Shown here: one piece after another, positions 11,641 to 21,914 of the stretch
Numbering within the stretch: the first letter of the stretch is position 1
Layout of the letters: each line of letters begins with the position of its first letter
From: Limnanthes douglasii subsp. nivea
Taxonomy: Eukaryota; Streptophyta; Magnoliopsida; Brassicales; Limnanthaceae
NCBI GenBank assembly: GCA_036936605.1
Contig: JAUPFV010000005.1
Location: 1,539,670-1,603,669, forward strand
DNA length: 64,000 nucleotides
Direction: 5' to 3'
The notes under the pieces: model-generated
What the model saw: the letters and a program-made list of their open reading frames with translations, nothing else
What the model was told of the DNA's origin: nothing
Databases searched by the model: none
Translations under genes and position numbers: made by a program

Positions 11641-13870
11641 TTGTATGAATAAATTCAACTTAGCTAGCAATCCTATACTTTTGTATCTAGCAATGTATTT
11701 ATATCGTGTCTAGCAATGTTACATTATTGTATCTATCAATCTTCTTATAACGTAGCTAGCAATGTCTATATAACATGTCTAGCAAGTTTATGCGGTTGTA
11801 TCTATCAACCTCGTTACAACCCATCTACCATTGTTTTGATGCTGAATCTATCAAAGTTGGTATACTGTATCGAACAATGCTCACATGTTGTATCTAGCAA
11901 CCTCGTTACAACCCATCTAGAAATATTTTGATGTTGTATCTATCAAAGTCGTTATAATGTATCTAGCAATGTTCAGATGTATCTAGCAATATCGTTATAA
12001 CGTATCTAGCAATGATATGCGGTTGTATCCATCAACCTCGTTATAACCCATATACCACTGTTTTGATGCTGATTATGACGTCCATGTAGTTCATGTTAGT
12101 GGAATGTTCATGTCTGGAAAATGCTGTATCTAGCAAGTTCATATACACGTATCTAGCAATCTGATTGTAAGCTTACAATCGCAGAGGTATTACAATGTAT
12201 CTAACAACGTGGCATCAGAAACTTAATTTCAATGCAACTACAAATGATGTTGCATCTATCAAAGTCGTTATACTATATCTAGTAATGCTCAGATGTTGTA
12301 TCTAGCAATATCGTTATAAGGTATCTAGCAATGATATGCGGCTGTATCTATCCACCTTGTTACAACCCATCTACTATTGTTTTGATGCTGAATCTATCAA
12401 AGTCGTTATACTGTATCTAGCAATGTTCAGATGTTGTATCTAGCAATATCGTTATAAGGTATCTAGCAATGATATGCGGCTGTATCTATCAACCTCGTTA
12501 CAACCATCCACCATTGTTTTGATGCTGAATCTATCAAAGTCGTTATACTGTATCTAGCAATGTTCACATGATGTATCTAGCAACCTCGTTACAACCCATC
12601 AAGAAATCTTTTGATGCTTTATCTATCAAAATCGTTATAATGTATCTAGCAATGTTCAGATGTTGTATCTAGCAATATCGTTATAAGGTATCTAGCAATG
12701 ATATGCCACAGTATCTACCAACCTTGTTATAACCCATCTACCACTGTTTTGATGCTGATTATGACGTCCATATACTCCATGTTAGTGGAATGTTCATGTC
12801 TAGAAAATGTTGTATCTAGCAACTTGATATACACGTATCTAGCAATCTTATTGTAAGCTTACAATCACAGAGGTATTCCACAGTATCTAGCAATGTGGCA
12901 TCATAAACTTAATTTCAATGCAACTACAAATGATGGTGCATCTATAAAAGTCATTATACTGTATCTAGCAATGTTCAGATGTTGTATCGAGCAATACCGT
13001 TATAAGGTATCTAGCAATGATATGCGACTGTATCTATCAATCTCGTTACAACCCATCTACCATTGTTTTGATGCTAAATCTATCAAAGTAGTTATACTGT
13101 ATCTAGCAATGTTCACATGTTGTATCTAGAAACCTCGTTACAACCCATCTAGCAATCTTTTGATGTTCTCGTTACAACCCATCTACCATTTTTTATTCTG
13201 ATTAGGACGTCCATTTACAACATGTTAGTGGAATGTTCATGTCTGGAAAATGTTGTATCTAGCAACTTCATATACACGTATCTAGTAATCTTATTGTAGA
13301 CTTACAATCGCAGAGATATTACATTTTATTTAGCAATGTGGCATCAAAAACTTAATTTCAATGCAACTACAAATGATGCTGCATCTTTAAAGTCGTTATA
13401 CAGTATCTAGAAATGTTCAGATATTGTATCTAGCAATATCGTTATAAGGTATCTAGCAATGATATACGGCTGTATCTATCAACCTCGTTACAACCCATCT
13501 ACATTGTATTTGATGCTGAATCTATCAAAGTAGTTATACTGTATCTAGCAATGTTCACATGCTGTATCTAGCAACCTTGTTACAACCCATCTAGCAATCA
13601 TTTGATGTTCTCGTTACAACCCATCTACCATTTTTTATGCTGATTAGAATGTCCATTTACATCATGTTAGTGGAATGTTCATGTCTGGAAAATACTGTAT
13701 CTAGCAACTTTATATACACGTATCTAGCAATCTCATTGTAGACTTACAATCGCAGAGATATTACACTGTATCTAGCAATATGGCATCATAAACTTAATTT
13801 CAATGCAACTAAAAAATGATATAACAAGTATCTAGCAATGTAATCATAGTATATCTAGCAATGTAATCAC
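11641..13870. repeat. TATCTAGCAAT-rich array 2
   Basis: The vocabulary and orientation are those of array 1, but the array is longer. Higher-order units starting with the GGCATCA...AACTTAATTTC block lie near 12209, 12895, 13338 and 13780, giving periods of about 686, 443 and 442 bp. The last two periods equal those of array 1. The first part (11641-11760) is more diverged. Small open frames, such as 11716-11931 and 12893-13129, are by-products of the array. Confidence 0.92.
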
Positions 13871-14397
13871 AATATTGCCTTGTTTTAAAAGTAGTTATGA
13901 AGATAATAACATAACTAAAATAACTAAAGAACTGAAAGCTTTTCCTACTGTGCGGTAAAAAAAAACAGGAACTCGAATTTTGCTTTACTTCCTTTACAAA
14001 CTATAAATTAGACAGAAACAATTATCAACTTCGAAGAAGAAGTTAACAAAAGAAGTTACACAGTCAAAAGAAATAAAGGACATCAAGTCCTGAAACTTCA
14101 AAGAACAGGGAGAATTTGGGACCAAACCAAAAAGAAAAACAGAAGGTCAATGTACAAAGCACAACAATTTTGTTATTCTCTCACGAGAAAAAACTCCCTA
14201 AAACTCATATTTCACCCGTGCTAAAGCAAATTTCGACTCTTTTGCCACCAATTGCTTCAGTCAAACATTGGAATCCGCAAGAATCCAGCTCGGCAATTAC
14301 TTTTCCAATCACTGTGGGTGATAACACTAATTACACAGTCAAGAGAACAATTACGATAATCTGGAACTGATACATATAGCTTAAAAAGGGGTTGCGG

Positions 14398-14515
14398 AGT
14401 CCTCGAGCTGTTCTTATGGATCTCGAGCCGGGAACCATGGACAGGCTCCGCTCTGGTCCTTACGGGCAGATCTTCAGGCCTGATAACTTCGTTTTCGGTT
14501 AATCCGGCGCCGTAA
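14398..14515 (+). pseudogene. beta-tubulin fragment, piece 1
   Basis: The plus strand encodes [20 protein letters not shown] followed by [13 protein letters not shown]. This is the highly conserved N-terminal part of beta-tubulin around residues 60-95. It is an exon scrap without start or end. A TAA at about 14500 replaces the glutamine codon that follows FG. The match ends at about 14513-14520, where the SOUL fragment begins on the other strand. Confidence is high because tubulin is nearly invariant. Confidence 0.9.
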
Positions 14516-14520
14516 ACTAC

Positions 14521-15004
14521 CAAATGGCTGCAAAACTTTCCAGTCTCTGGGTTGACACTCATGATAGATGTTCCTGTAAAGATCAACTCTAGCTTCCACG
14601 ACAAAAGAGTGAATTTCATTACCATAGTCCACCTGGTAGTTATGTTATACGGACCTGTCTAGAAACCAAAATCAGTTACAGCTTACTTCCAATGTTCAAT
14701 AAACCCCAAGATAGTGTCTTTTTGTATTCTTGTTTTTTGGTCAAGAAACATGATTTCAAATTGCCATTTCAAAAACTTAATAGCTAACAGTTAGAAATTA
14801 GACCTGCTTGGCCCAATGAAGTTGAAATTGAGGAGTGAATACATTCATTAACAGAGAAATATTAAAGAGATAACTGATTATGCTATCATGCTTGGTGATT
14901 GTGTCCCTGAACCTCACTAGCTCATCATAGGCCGTCCGATCGATACCTTGATCATCCAACAGATGTGGTAGGTCTTCATATAAGAAGTCGACTAGTTATT
15001 CCAT
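14521..15004 (-). pseudogene. SOUL heme-binding/DUF2358 protein fragment with intron
   Basis: There are two exons on the minus strand. Exon a (15004-14804) encodes LVDFLYEDLPHLLDDQGIDR, AYDELVRFRDTITKHDSI and TPQFQLHWAKQ, and ends at a GT donor at 14803. Exon b (from 14658, after a CTAG acceptor) encodes TGPYNITTRWTMVMKF, LELIFTGTSIMSVNP and ETGKFCSHL. This matches the N-terminal DUF2358-like half of plant plastid SOUL heme-binding proteins. A stop lies two codons after the first ATG. The fragment fuses at about 14521 into antisense tubulin sequence, so the 122-codon open frame there is a chimera and not a gene. Confidence 0.8.
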
Positions 15005-15105
15005 ATTTATCATCGATTTTGCCGGAGTCTGGTCGACGTGCAGGCTCAGACGAATTTTCCATTTAAAATTTGATTTGGTAGTTCTAGTTTTTGGAGATGC
15101 AAGCA

Positions 15106-15385
15106 AATGGGTGGTCTGTCGTGTAAACCAGGCAGATTTTCAGGTCTGGTAACTTCGTTTTCGGTCAATCCAGCGTCAGAAATAACTGGGCTAAAGGTCA
15201 TTACATTGAGGGAGCTGAGCTGAGGTATTCAGTTCTTGATGTTGTTCGTAAAAAAGCAGAGAACTACGATTGCTTGCAAGGTATGTAATTCTTAAAAAAA
15301 CTAGTTTTTTTTCATTTCTAGGGCTTCGGTTGGTCGACATCTTTAGACTGATTTTGTTTGGTTAGCAGGGTTTCAAGTTTGTCAG
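15106..15385 (+). pseudogene. beta-tubulin fragment, piece 2, with intron
   Basis: This piece repeats the end of piece 1 (QIF ... NFVFGQS) and continues with [20 protein letters not shown] then [14 protein letters not shown], which is beta-tubulin around residues 85-130. A GT donor (GTATGTAATT near 15281) and an AG acceptor (near 15367) flank an intron at the known LQ/GF position. The next exon starts GGTTTCAAGTTTGTCAG and then breaks off. The 5' edge is eroded by small deletions. Pieces 1 and 2 overlap by about 50 bp, which suggests two captures or a duplication around the SOUL insertion. Confidence 0.88.
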
Positions 15386-15594
15386 AAGAAGATGAGAGAA
15401 AAAAAAAGACACATGTGAGAGTGGAAGCTGTTTTGAAATTCAAAATTCAAAATGTGAAATTGATAATTGGGTGAAAATACCCATTAATTCTCAGAATAAG
15501 ACTTATATACTAGGTTAAGGGAAGTTATGGTATTAAAAAAATTAGGTCTTAAAAAAGAATTGTTTTATTGAGATTGGTATTAAGTGAGCATTAA

Positions 15595-15655
15595 GCCATT
15601 TTTGGGTACTAGATAGTAATAGGTTTGGCCAAAAGGTAATTAGTGTGTCATTTCC
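15595..15655. other. candidate terminus of the array-bearing element, copy 2
   Basis: It shares CCATTTTTGGGTACT, GGTTTGGCCAAAAG and AGTGTGTCATTTCC with 2965-3027 and adjoins the same LINE flank. The captured genes therefore lie between array 2 and this terminus, inside the presumed element. Confidence 0.35.
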
Positions 15656-16479
15656 AATATTATAATTATAACTCCACTTATTCCTTTTATGTTTTTCAAC
15701 TTTTGTATAATAAATATTGTATGAATCAATTATTGTTATGATAATAATTGACAGCTAATATATGTTTGAAAAAAATTTAAATTAAATTAAATATTTACTT
15801 CACATAAGTAATATATATTTATTGGGTTCATAACAGTTGTTAAAACCTTAACAATCTTAAAATTAAACATCTTAAAATAAAACATCAAATACAGATTTGC
15901 TATATATAAAATTTAAAATATGGGTTTGACAACAAATATTAGTTTAGAGGATAATTAACCTAAACTTATTGAATGTATTATTTTTATTATTTATTTGATA
16001 TTATGTTTTTAATCATTAATAAATAGTTTTATTAATTATATTTTTTAAATGAAAAATAATATATATTATTTATTTGACTTTTTTAATTTTAAAAAAAAAC
16101 TTAATTACTGAATATTTTGAGAGTACAAATCTTCGCCTCAAAACATTTAAAATATATTTAAGCCCCTAAAAATGAGACAAAGTATAAAAAGAGTCCCATA
16201 AAAATAAATTTACAACTATACAAATGTAAGAACCATAATTCTTTAAGATTTTCAATTTCCTAAGCCTTCAACAAATCTTATCTTCAAGACTCCCAATTCA
16301 CCAACAGGGAGCTCGATTTATTCCAAAAGAAATCTTTTGGTAAATCCACATCATCTTTAAATACCACCATTTGTTTTGCTAATCTGAATAGACTAACAAA
16401 CTAAAAACATCATTACAAAACAACCTGATTCGAAATTATTCCGAATTTGAATTAATATAACTGAGCCCCAAACTCTCGA

Positions 16480-17060
16480 ATAGAACTATGGTTAACAGCT
16501 GATTTGGAAATTGGAACTGAGAAAAACTGAGTTTTTTCTTGCATCTCAAAGTCCATTTAGCAAATCAATCGGCTGCTTGATTATGGACTCTGGATATATG
16601 TTTGATACTCATATCCGAAGTAATTAGATTCTTGCAAATAGAGAGTAAAGGAGTAAGGAACTAGGGAGATTTGTCCCTAGCAAGATAGTTAATCAACAAT
16701 AAACAGTTTGATTCTATGTAAACTTTACTTCAATTATTTTTCTTACAGATTAGAAGCCATTCTAGTAAATCTCTGGATTCAGCAAAAAAGGGAGTTAATT
16801 TTTCAAATGTGTTGGTTGAACCATAAATTATTTCTCCCATGCTGTCTCTGAAGATAAAAGCTCCGCTGGATTCTCCATTCCCAAGACACGCCGCATCAAT
16901 GTTCATCTTAATTCGATTTTCAGTTGGAGCCTTCCACTGGATTCTCCACTTGTTTATTAATGGTGTTACTAATCGACATGCAACCTACTATGAACCCTGA
17001 ATTTTTAACATAAGACTCGTGCTTTATAGAGAAAACATTAGCGATGTCCAAGGAAACTAA
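16480..17060 (-). pseudogene. LINE RNase H domain remnant, copy 2
   Basis: This is the counterpart of 3990-4560, with the same RNase H blocks (KMNI, RDSMGEI, AESRDLLE). It carries more damage: the stretch around 16935-16950 repeats a TGGATTCTCCA word from 16868 and disrupts the frame. Confidence 0.65.
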
Positions 17061-17206
17061 TATACGATTAATATTGTTGATTTAAGTGAACAGAGAGTCA
17101 TAGTTTTCGTTAAATTGGCATCGAGGAGCCAATTGGTGTTGTGGTCTAGAATTGGATGATGATTATAACAGTCATCGGCCCAAAAATCGATATCTCCTTT
17201 CCCCAA

Positions 17207-17895
17207 ATGTCATCTAATGTTTCGTTCAGCAGTTTGCTTGATACCCGAAAGCCTTTTCCAGGTAAGAGTAAGTTTGTTTGATACCTGAAAGCCTTTTCCA
17301 GGTAAGAAAATCAAGATTTCTTATAAGTAGTTTTAATAGTATGAATGATGTTGCTATATATATTATGCATGATGTTAGCCCACACATTATCATTCTTCCT
17401 AAAAATAAACCAAAACGTTTGGGAGAAAGTTTTTTTAATATCACAAAGTCTTCTGGTGTTCAATCCACCCTCCCAAAAAGGCTTACAAAGAGTACTATAT
17501 ATCTGATTGAATAAAATAATATTTTGACTAAAATATATTTTCTAATTCTAAACCCACATCATTTAAAAAGAGTACAAGTTGATGTTTGACAGTTTGTTAG
17601 GAGTTGAACTACACTCGCGACCAAGAGTAAATTATGATTTGTTGGTCTATAATACTAACTTAGTTAAGAATGGGTGATAGCCTTTCATTTTTTGTACCAG
17701 TTGAAGGACGGTCTTTTAAAGGGTTTCTCCTTTCTTTTCTCGACTTCTCCTCCGGATTGTTACTATTTTCCCGATAAGCGATGTTGTATCCGACTGTACC
17801 ATGTCTTATATCGTCATCTGGTTTGTCTTTCCAAATCTATATTAGCAACTTTGTTGTATAAGGAAGAGTTTCTAACATGTTATTTTTTAGGAATT
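17207..17895. other. extra 690 bp present only in copy 2 of the flank
   Basis: On the minus strand around 17470-17320 the translation gives GGLNTRRLCDIKKTFSQTFW then FRKNDNVWANIMHNIY. This is the region between reverse transcriptase and zinc finger in L1-type LINEs. It lies upstream of the RNase H remnant in the right order and strand, so a deletion in copy 1 is the simpler explanation. A 44-bp tandem duplication containing GAAAGCCTTTTCCAGGTAAG lies at about 17235-17310. The rest (17510-17895) is unassigned. Confidence 0.55.
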
Positions 17896-18164
17896 CGACA
17901 GACACCTCGATCTCGGCTCGTCATTCTAAAGAATCATATTCAGTCGCTGACTTTTTAACAGCATAGGTTTTTAATCATCTATGTGAGACATACTCAATCT
18001 CTTCCGTGTCACTTGACATAAGATTTTTGTTTTTAACTTTGTTCGACATTTTAATAATTTTTTTGTCTTGACGATAATAAAAATTAAAATTCTTGACTTA
18101 TCGCACACATTACCAACTGATGTCGATAAATTTGTATCGAGAACTATCCAAATCGGAGATCGAT

Positions 18165-18937
18165 AGGTTTCTATGTTTTCTCTAAGTCCTCTAATTTTGG
18201 GTTGAGGTATAAGGATATGATCTCCTCAAAATAAACCCTTGGTCTTGTGCTATAGTAGATAAAGTTCCGTATTCTCCTCCCCAGTCACACTGAACCACCT
18301 TTATAACCCTTTCAAATTATTTTTCAACAAGACACTTAGAAGTTTTGAAAGTACTACACACTTGACTTTTGTCTTTGATAGGACAGAACCATGTATACCT
18401 AGTGTGATCATCAAGAAATATTACACAGTACTTGTGACCTTCAGTCGAAAGAGCATGAGAAGGCCCCCATACATCTGTATGCACAAGATCTAACACATTA
18501 CTAGCATAAAAACTAGAAACAGAATATGGTAAGGTGTGAGATTTACCAAATTGACAACCTTCACATAAACTAAAATCACTTTTTAGAACATAATTAAGAT
18601 TAGAAGGACTTAGGAATGTGTTTAGAACATTTGGAGATGGAAGGCCAAGTTTTCTATGCCATCCATCTTTTAGGGAACTAGAAATACCAACAGAAAAAAC
18701 ATTAGGAAGAGCTGAATTAGTGACTAAAGATTGTGTGCTAGTAGTGATATAAGATGCCTCTTTTGCGTGTGACTTAGGAAGGCCTTCAAACTTGTACAAC
18801 CCACTCTTAGTAGTCCCTCTTAGAAGCACAGTCCCTGACTCCTTGTCTTTTACAAGATAAAAACCCTTGTGAAATTCAATAAAGATATTATTATGACTAG
18901 TGAGTTGTGAGACACAAAGTAAGTTATTGTTTATCAT
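18165..18937 (-). pseudogene. copia gag-pre-integrase and integrase N-part
   Basis: A 206-codon open piece (18317-18937) opens with NNNLLCVSQLTS, typical of the end of the protease region. It then has WHRKLGLPSPNVL and CEGCQFGKSH, the zinc-binding pre-integrase segment, with Leu where GHPS normally carries its histidine. The integrase core follows with LDLVHTDVWGPS (first catalytic Asp) and YCVIFLDDHTRYTW. After a stop near 18317, CDWGGEY (second catalytic Asp) can be read near 18275, and the sequence ends at about 18170. Integrase would insert element DNA; here the third catalytic residue is absent. Confidence 0.85.
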
Positions 18938-20206
18938 AGGTACATGTAAAACATTATTGAGTGAAATAGGTTAGTTGGTAGATGTATGCATACTAGAATA
19001 CCCAACATGTTTAATTTTTAGCCTCTGACGCTTACCCACAAGAATACATTTGTTACTCGCATACTCATTATTTTGAGTAGGTAAACTAGAATTGCCTGTG
19101 ACATGGTGACTTGCAGCACTGTCAATATACCGAAAATTGTCCCCTGTTGAGTCTTGAGTTGATAGATAGGCTGACTGCTCTGCCTCTCCTTTAGGTTGTT
19201 CTTAAGAGGTTGATCCCATGACTAAAGGGTCATCCCTATAACAACAAATAGGTGTAGTGTGTCCATACCTGTTACATATCTGACATGTAGGTTTCTTCTG
19301 AGAGAAGCGTCCTCGTCTCCCTCTATAGAAGTTATTCGTGTCTCTTATATTGTTAGAGAAGACATTCCTTCCTCTGTTATTCCTATATCATCATCTATAT
19401 TGTCCATAAGAATATCTCTAACCAGTGATGTTACTTTGAGACTTATAGTCTTCCTTTTGAGTAAAGTTAGCATATGCTACATTAAGATTAGCTACACTGT
19501 TTTTGTATATTCATTAATGGATCTAGTCTACTCTCAAATGCGAGCAGACTAGCATGAAGATCTAACTATCCAATGGACTCTTTGTCAGCGAGACTGATAA
19601 CAATTGGAGTGTACTATGAGTGTAAACCAACAAAGACCCCAGTCATCAAATCCTCCATAGTCACTTCACTTCCAGATAGCACTAGATTATCAGCCATATA
19701 TTTCATTTTGCTTAAGTAATCAGTCATACTAGAGGTACCTTTGTGTGTCCTCTGAAACTCATATTTATAGTATGTGATTATGGCTCATTTATGTGAGCTA
19801 GAAAGTTTGCTAGATGCATCCCATAGGTCCTTAGAAGTGCCTTCTTCCATCAATTGAGCAGCCACCTCAAGACTCATTGTAGAGTATAGCCATCCAATAA
19901 GTAGTTGATCCCTCGCAATCCAATCTTCATGATCTGGATTCTCAGCAGTATTACCTTATGAATCATTGATAACTTAGGAGGACAGGGCTTGTCCCCTGTG
20001 ATAAAACCTTCTAGTTTGTTACCTTTAACCATATGTAACACCATAGTTCTCCATAGCAAGTAGGTGTTCCAGGAAAGTTTAATCTGACTATTGTTATTGT
20101 TACTGTTGGTTTGTAGGTGTATGCCTTTATTAGCACTAGAGAAGCTACCGGGAAGAACTGAGCCTAAAGACTCACTGCTTTGAGTAGGTGATCCAGGATT
20201 CGCCAT
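18938..20206 (-). pseudogene. copia gag remnant
   Basis: The start is the ATG at 20206, about 15 bp after the primer-binding region. It encodes MANPGSPTQSSESLG, an Asn-rich linker, then IKLSWNTYLLWRTMVLHMVK, VKGNKLEGFITGDKP and CPPKL. This is the N-terminal domain of copia gag (UBN2 type). Later pieces around 19860-19560 (-) show further gag sequence in several frames. Around 19300-19200 an Arg/Gly-rich stretch precedes the CCHC-like region. Stops and indels are frequent. Confidence 0.75.
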
Positions 20207-20221
20207 TGAAGACTTATATAG

Positions 20222-20234
20222 GCTTTGATACCAA
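20222..20234 (-). other. copia primer-binding site
   Basis: The minus strand reads TTGGTATCAAAGCC. It differs by one base from the usual TGGTATCAGAGC initiator-methionine tRNA complement and lies between the LTR and the gag start. Confidence 0.75.
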
Positions 20235-20244
20235 GTTATAATGA

Positions 20245-20550
20245 GCAGGAAAGAGAGAGTGAGTGAATCATATTTTTATTTCTTAATTTCTTGACCATGT
20301 AACCATAACAAGGTAGCCTTTATATGTTGTTAGTAGTAGCTAGGGAATCAAAGTTGTTAGGCCGTTTTGCCACCTATGGACAATTAGTTACACTCCTCTA
20401 TTTTATGTATTTACAAGATTAACACTAGACCATTATAACTTATTAACGTGTGATATAGAACTGTTGAGCTTGGACCGACTTCATAGACCTCATGGGCTCA
20501 ATCCTTTTATTTGGGCAAACCCGATTCCATACTTCACACTCATTATACAC
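20245..20550 (-). repeat. probable 5' LTR of the copia element
   Basis: Non-coding DNA directly upstream of the primer site. It probably ends in CA near 20246 and begins with TGAGTGTGAAG near 20547. Only one LTR is present in the window, so the outer edge is an estimate. Confidence 0.5.
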
Positions 20551-21060
20551 AGCCATTTAACTATGAGATATGATCTCTTCCTGAAATCCTAGAAGCTACT
20601 TCACTTTACTCTTTCACAAACATAGAGAGCATCCATACACGAAAATCACCGTTCATGGCTAGTTGAGATATCAATCCTCACATACTCTTTACACGTACTA
20701 ACATAATACATATTTTTGTATAACTATAAAAGTTTGTACTACCAATCAAATTTCATTTTAATTTAAGTGTTATTTTCCAAAATAATAAAACTAGTGAAGT
20801 TTATATTGATATTATATGTATTATACTAGTAATATTATTTATTTCTTTGAACAATAATAAGCATGTAATAATTTGATTCCAATAATTTTTAGTTTATACC
20901 TAATTAAACAAATACCAGCGGTAGATTTATCACATTATTAATATAATTAATATTAAAATATAAAATTTACTTTAAATTCTTATAACATTAAAAGCAAAAT
21001 GTTATTTTTAATATTTACATATTTTAGACTAAGTATCACATAAATATTTGATGATTTGAT
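20551..21060. other. AT-rich spacer
   Basis: Very AT-rich, with no coding signal and no repeat that I can align elsewhere in the window. Confidence 0.5.
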
Positions 21061-21895
21061 TTTTTTTCATTTCATTCCTTCAACAACTATTCAAGGAACC
21101 ATGGTGTCGCGTTTCTAAAGTACAGTAGCATCACGGTCATACAAGGAGAATCTGTTTTATCTTGGTCTACAAAACAATTAAAAATAATAATATAGTAGGT
21201 AATATAAGAAATTTAAATTGATGGTACGCGTTTGTATTCACCTTCTTCCTATTTGACCAAATACACCAATGAAATTTTTAGATTACTAAATCTTGGTTAC
21301 AAGATAAAACTTGATTTCCAGGTGTGGTAAGAAGAGGGTGGATTGATAATTCCGTCTTAGTCTTTTAAAGTCAGAAAATATAAAACATTTTAAGAAAGTT
21401 TTGGACTTAACAATACGTTGAATAACACACGCCATCTACTAGTTGTTAGTTGAGTAGGACATATTCGAATGTGTTCGACAAATTCAGCGATGTAAGGATG
21501 AAAGTGTAATTCAATATCCCAATCAAATGGATTAGGTGAAAAACATATTTCGTCATCTTTAGTATGATGGGGTAAATTGCCAAATTTAGGATGGTGAATT
21601 ACTGTATAATAAATTTGATATAATAGACAAATGTTCAAGATAAAATCAAAATCTTGAGTTTTAAGGTTTGGATTAAGGCAATACGAAAACAAATTAGACA
21701 GAGAATAGGGTAAAAAGGAGGTGTAATCGGTAAATATGGGTTGTTTCTAAATAAAATGATAATCGATCAGTTTTTTAAGAATTTAGAACATTAGATTAAA
21801 CTAAAATCTATGTTAGATTAGTAATTAGAAAATAAGAAATTCTTTGAATATGTCAGAATTTATGGTTGATATGACGAAAAAACTTATAACACATG
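21061..21895. repeat. diverged repeat family R1, copy 1
   Basis: The first part (21061-21690) aligns with 25361-25870 and 28230-28515. Shared words include GTTTCTAAAG, ATGTAAGGATGAAAGTGTA and the block around TGTTAGTTGAGTAGGA. The second part (21718-21895) aligns with 31190-31375 through GGTAAATATGGGTTGTTTCT, TAGATTAAACTAAAATCTA and TCAGAATTTATGGTTGAT. The family may be pieces of one LTR, since a gypsy-type leader follows two of the copies. The 100-codon minus frame at 21390-21692 has no recognisable domain. Confidence 0.6.
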
Positions 21896-21914
21896 TTAGA
21901 ATAACGAGGTACAT

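Larger units (their letters stand above)
13871..15594. mobile_element. segment carrying captured host-gene fragments
   Basis: Between the end of array 2 and the shared terminal 60 bp lies about 1.7 kb that array 1 lacks. It holds two pieces of a beta-tubulin gene (+) on either side of a piece of a SOUL heme-binding protein gene (-). Introns are kept, so the pieces were copied as DNA and not through mRNA. This is the pattern of a Pack-MULE or gene-capturing Helitron. About 14230-14370 (-) also looks gene-like but I do not recognise it. No terminal repeats are proven. Confidence 0.65.
15656..18164. repeat. duplicated LINE-bearing flank, copy 2
   Basis: It is collinear with 3028-4921 except for extra sequence at 17207-17895. 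The homology stops at GGAGATCGAT (18164), exactly where a copia fragment begins. Copy 1 continues into other AT-rich DNA at that point. Confidence 0.88.
18165..20550 (-). mobile_element. 5' half of a Ty1/copia element
   Basis: Reading down the minus strand: LTR (about 20550-20245), primer site (20222-20234), gag start (20206), then gag-pre-integrase and the first part of integrase. The element ends abruptly at 18165 where the duplicated flank begins. Reverse transcriptase, RNase H and the 3' LTR are missing. Confidence 0.8.

Noticed and set aside
11716..13129. Short plus-strand proteins in the TATCTAGCAAT array
   Set aside because: Their repeats follow the array units and no stop-free conservation is seen between units.
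1425..13870. Centromeric satellite
   Set aside because: Arrays are only 1.5-2.2 kb, irregular and tied to a duplicated flank, unlike long monotonous centromere arrays.
14257..14625. A single 122-codon gene on the minus strand
   Set aside because: Its first third is SOUL-like, but the rest is antisense beta-tubulin and unassigned DNA. It is a chance fusion.
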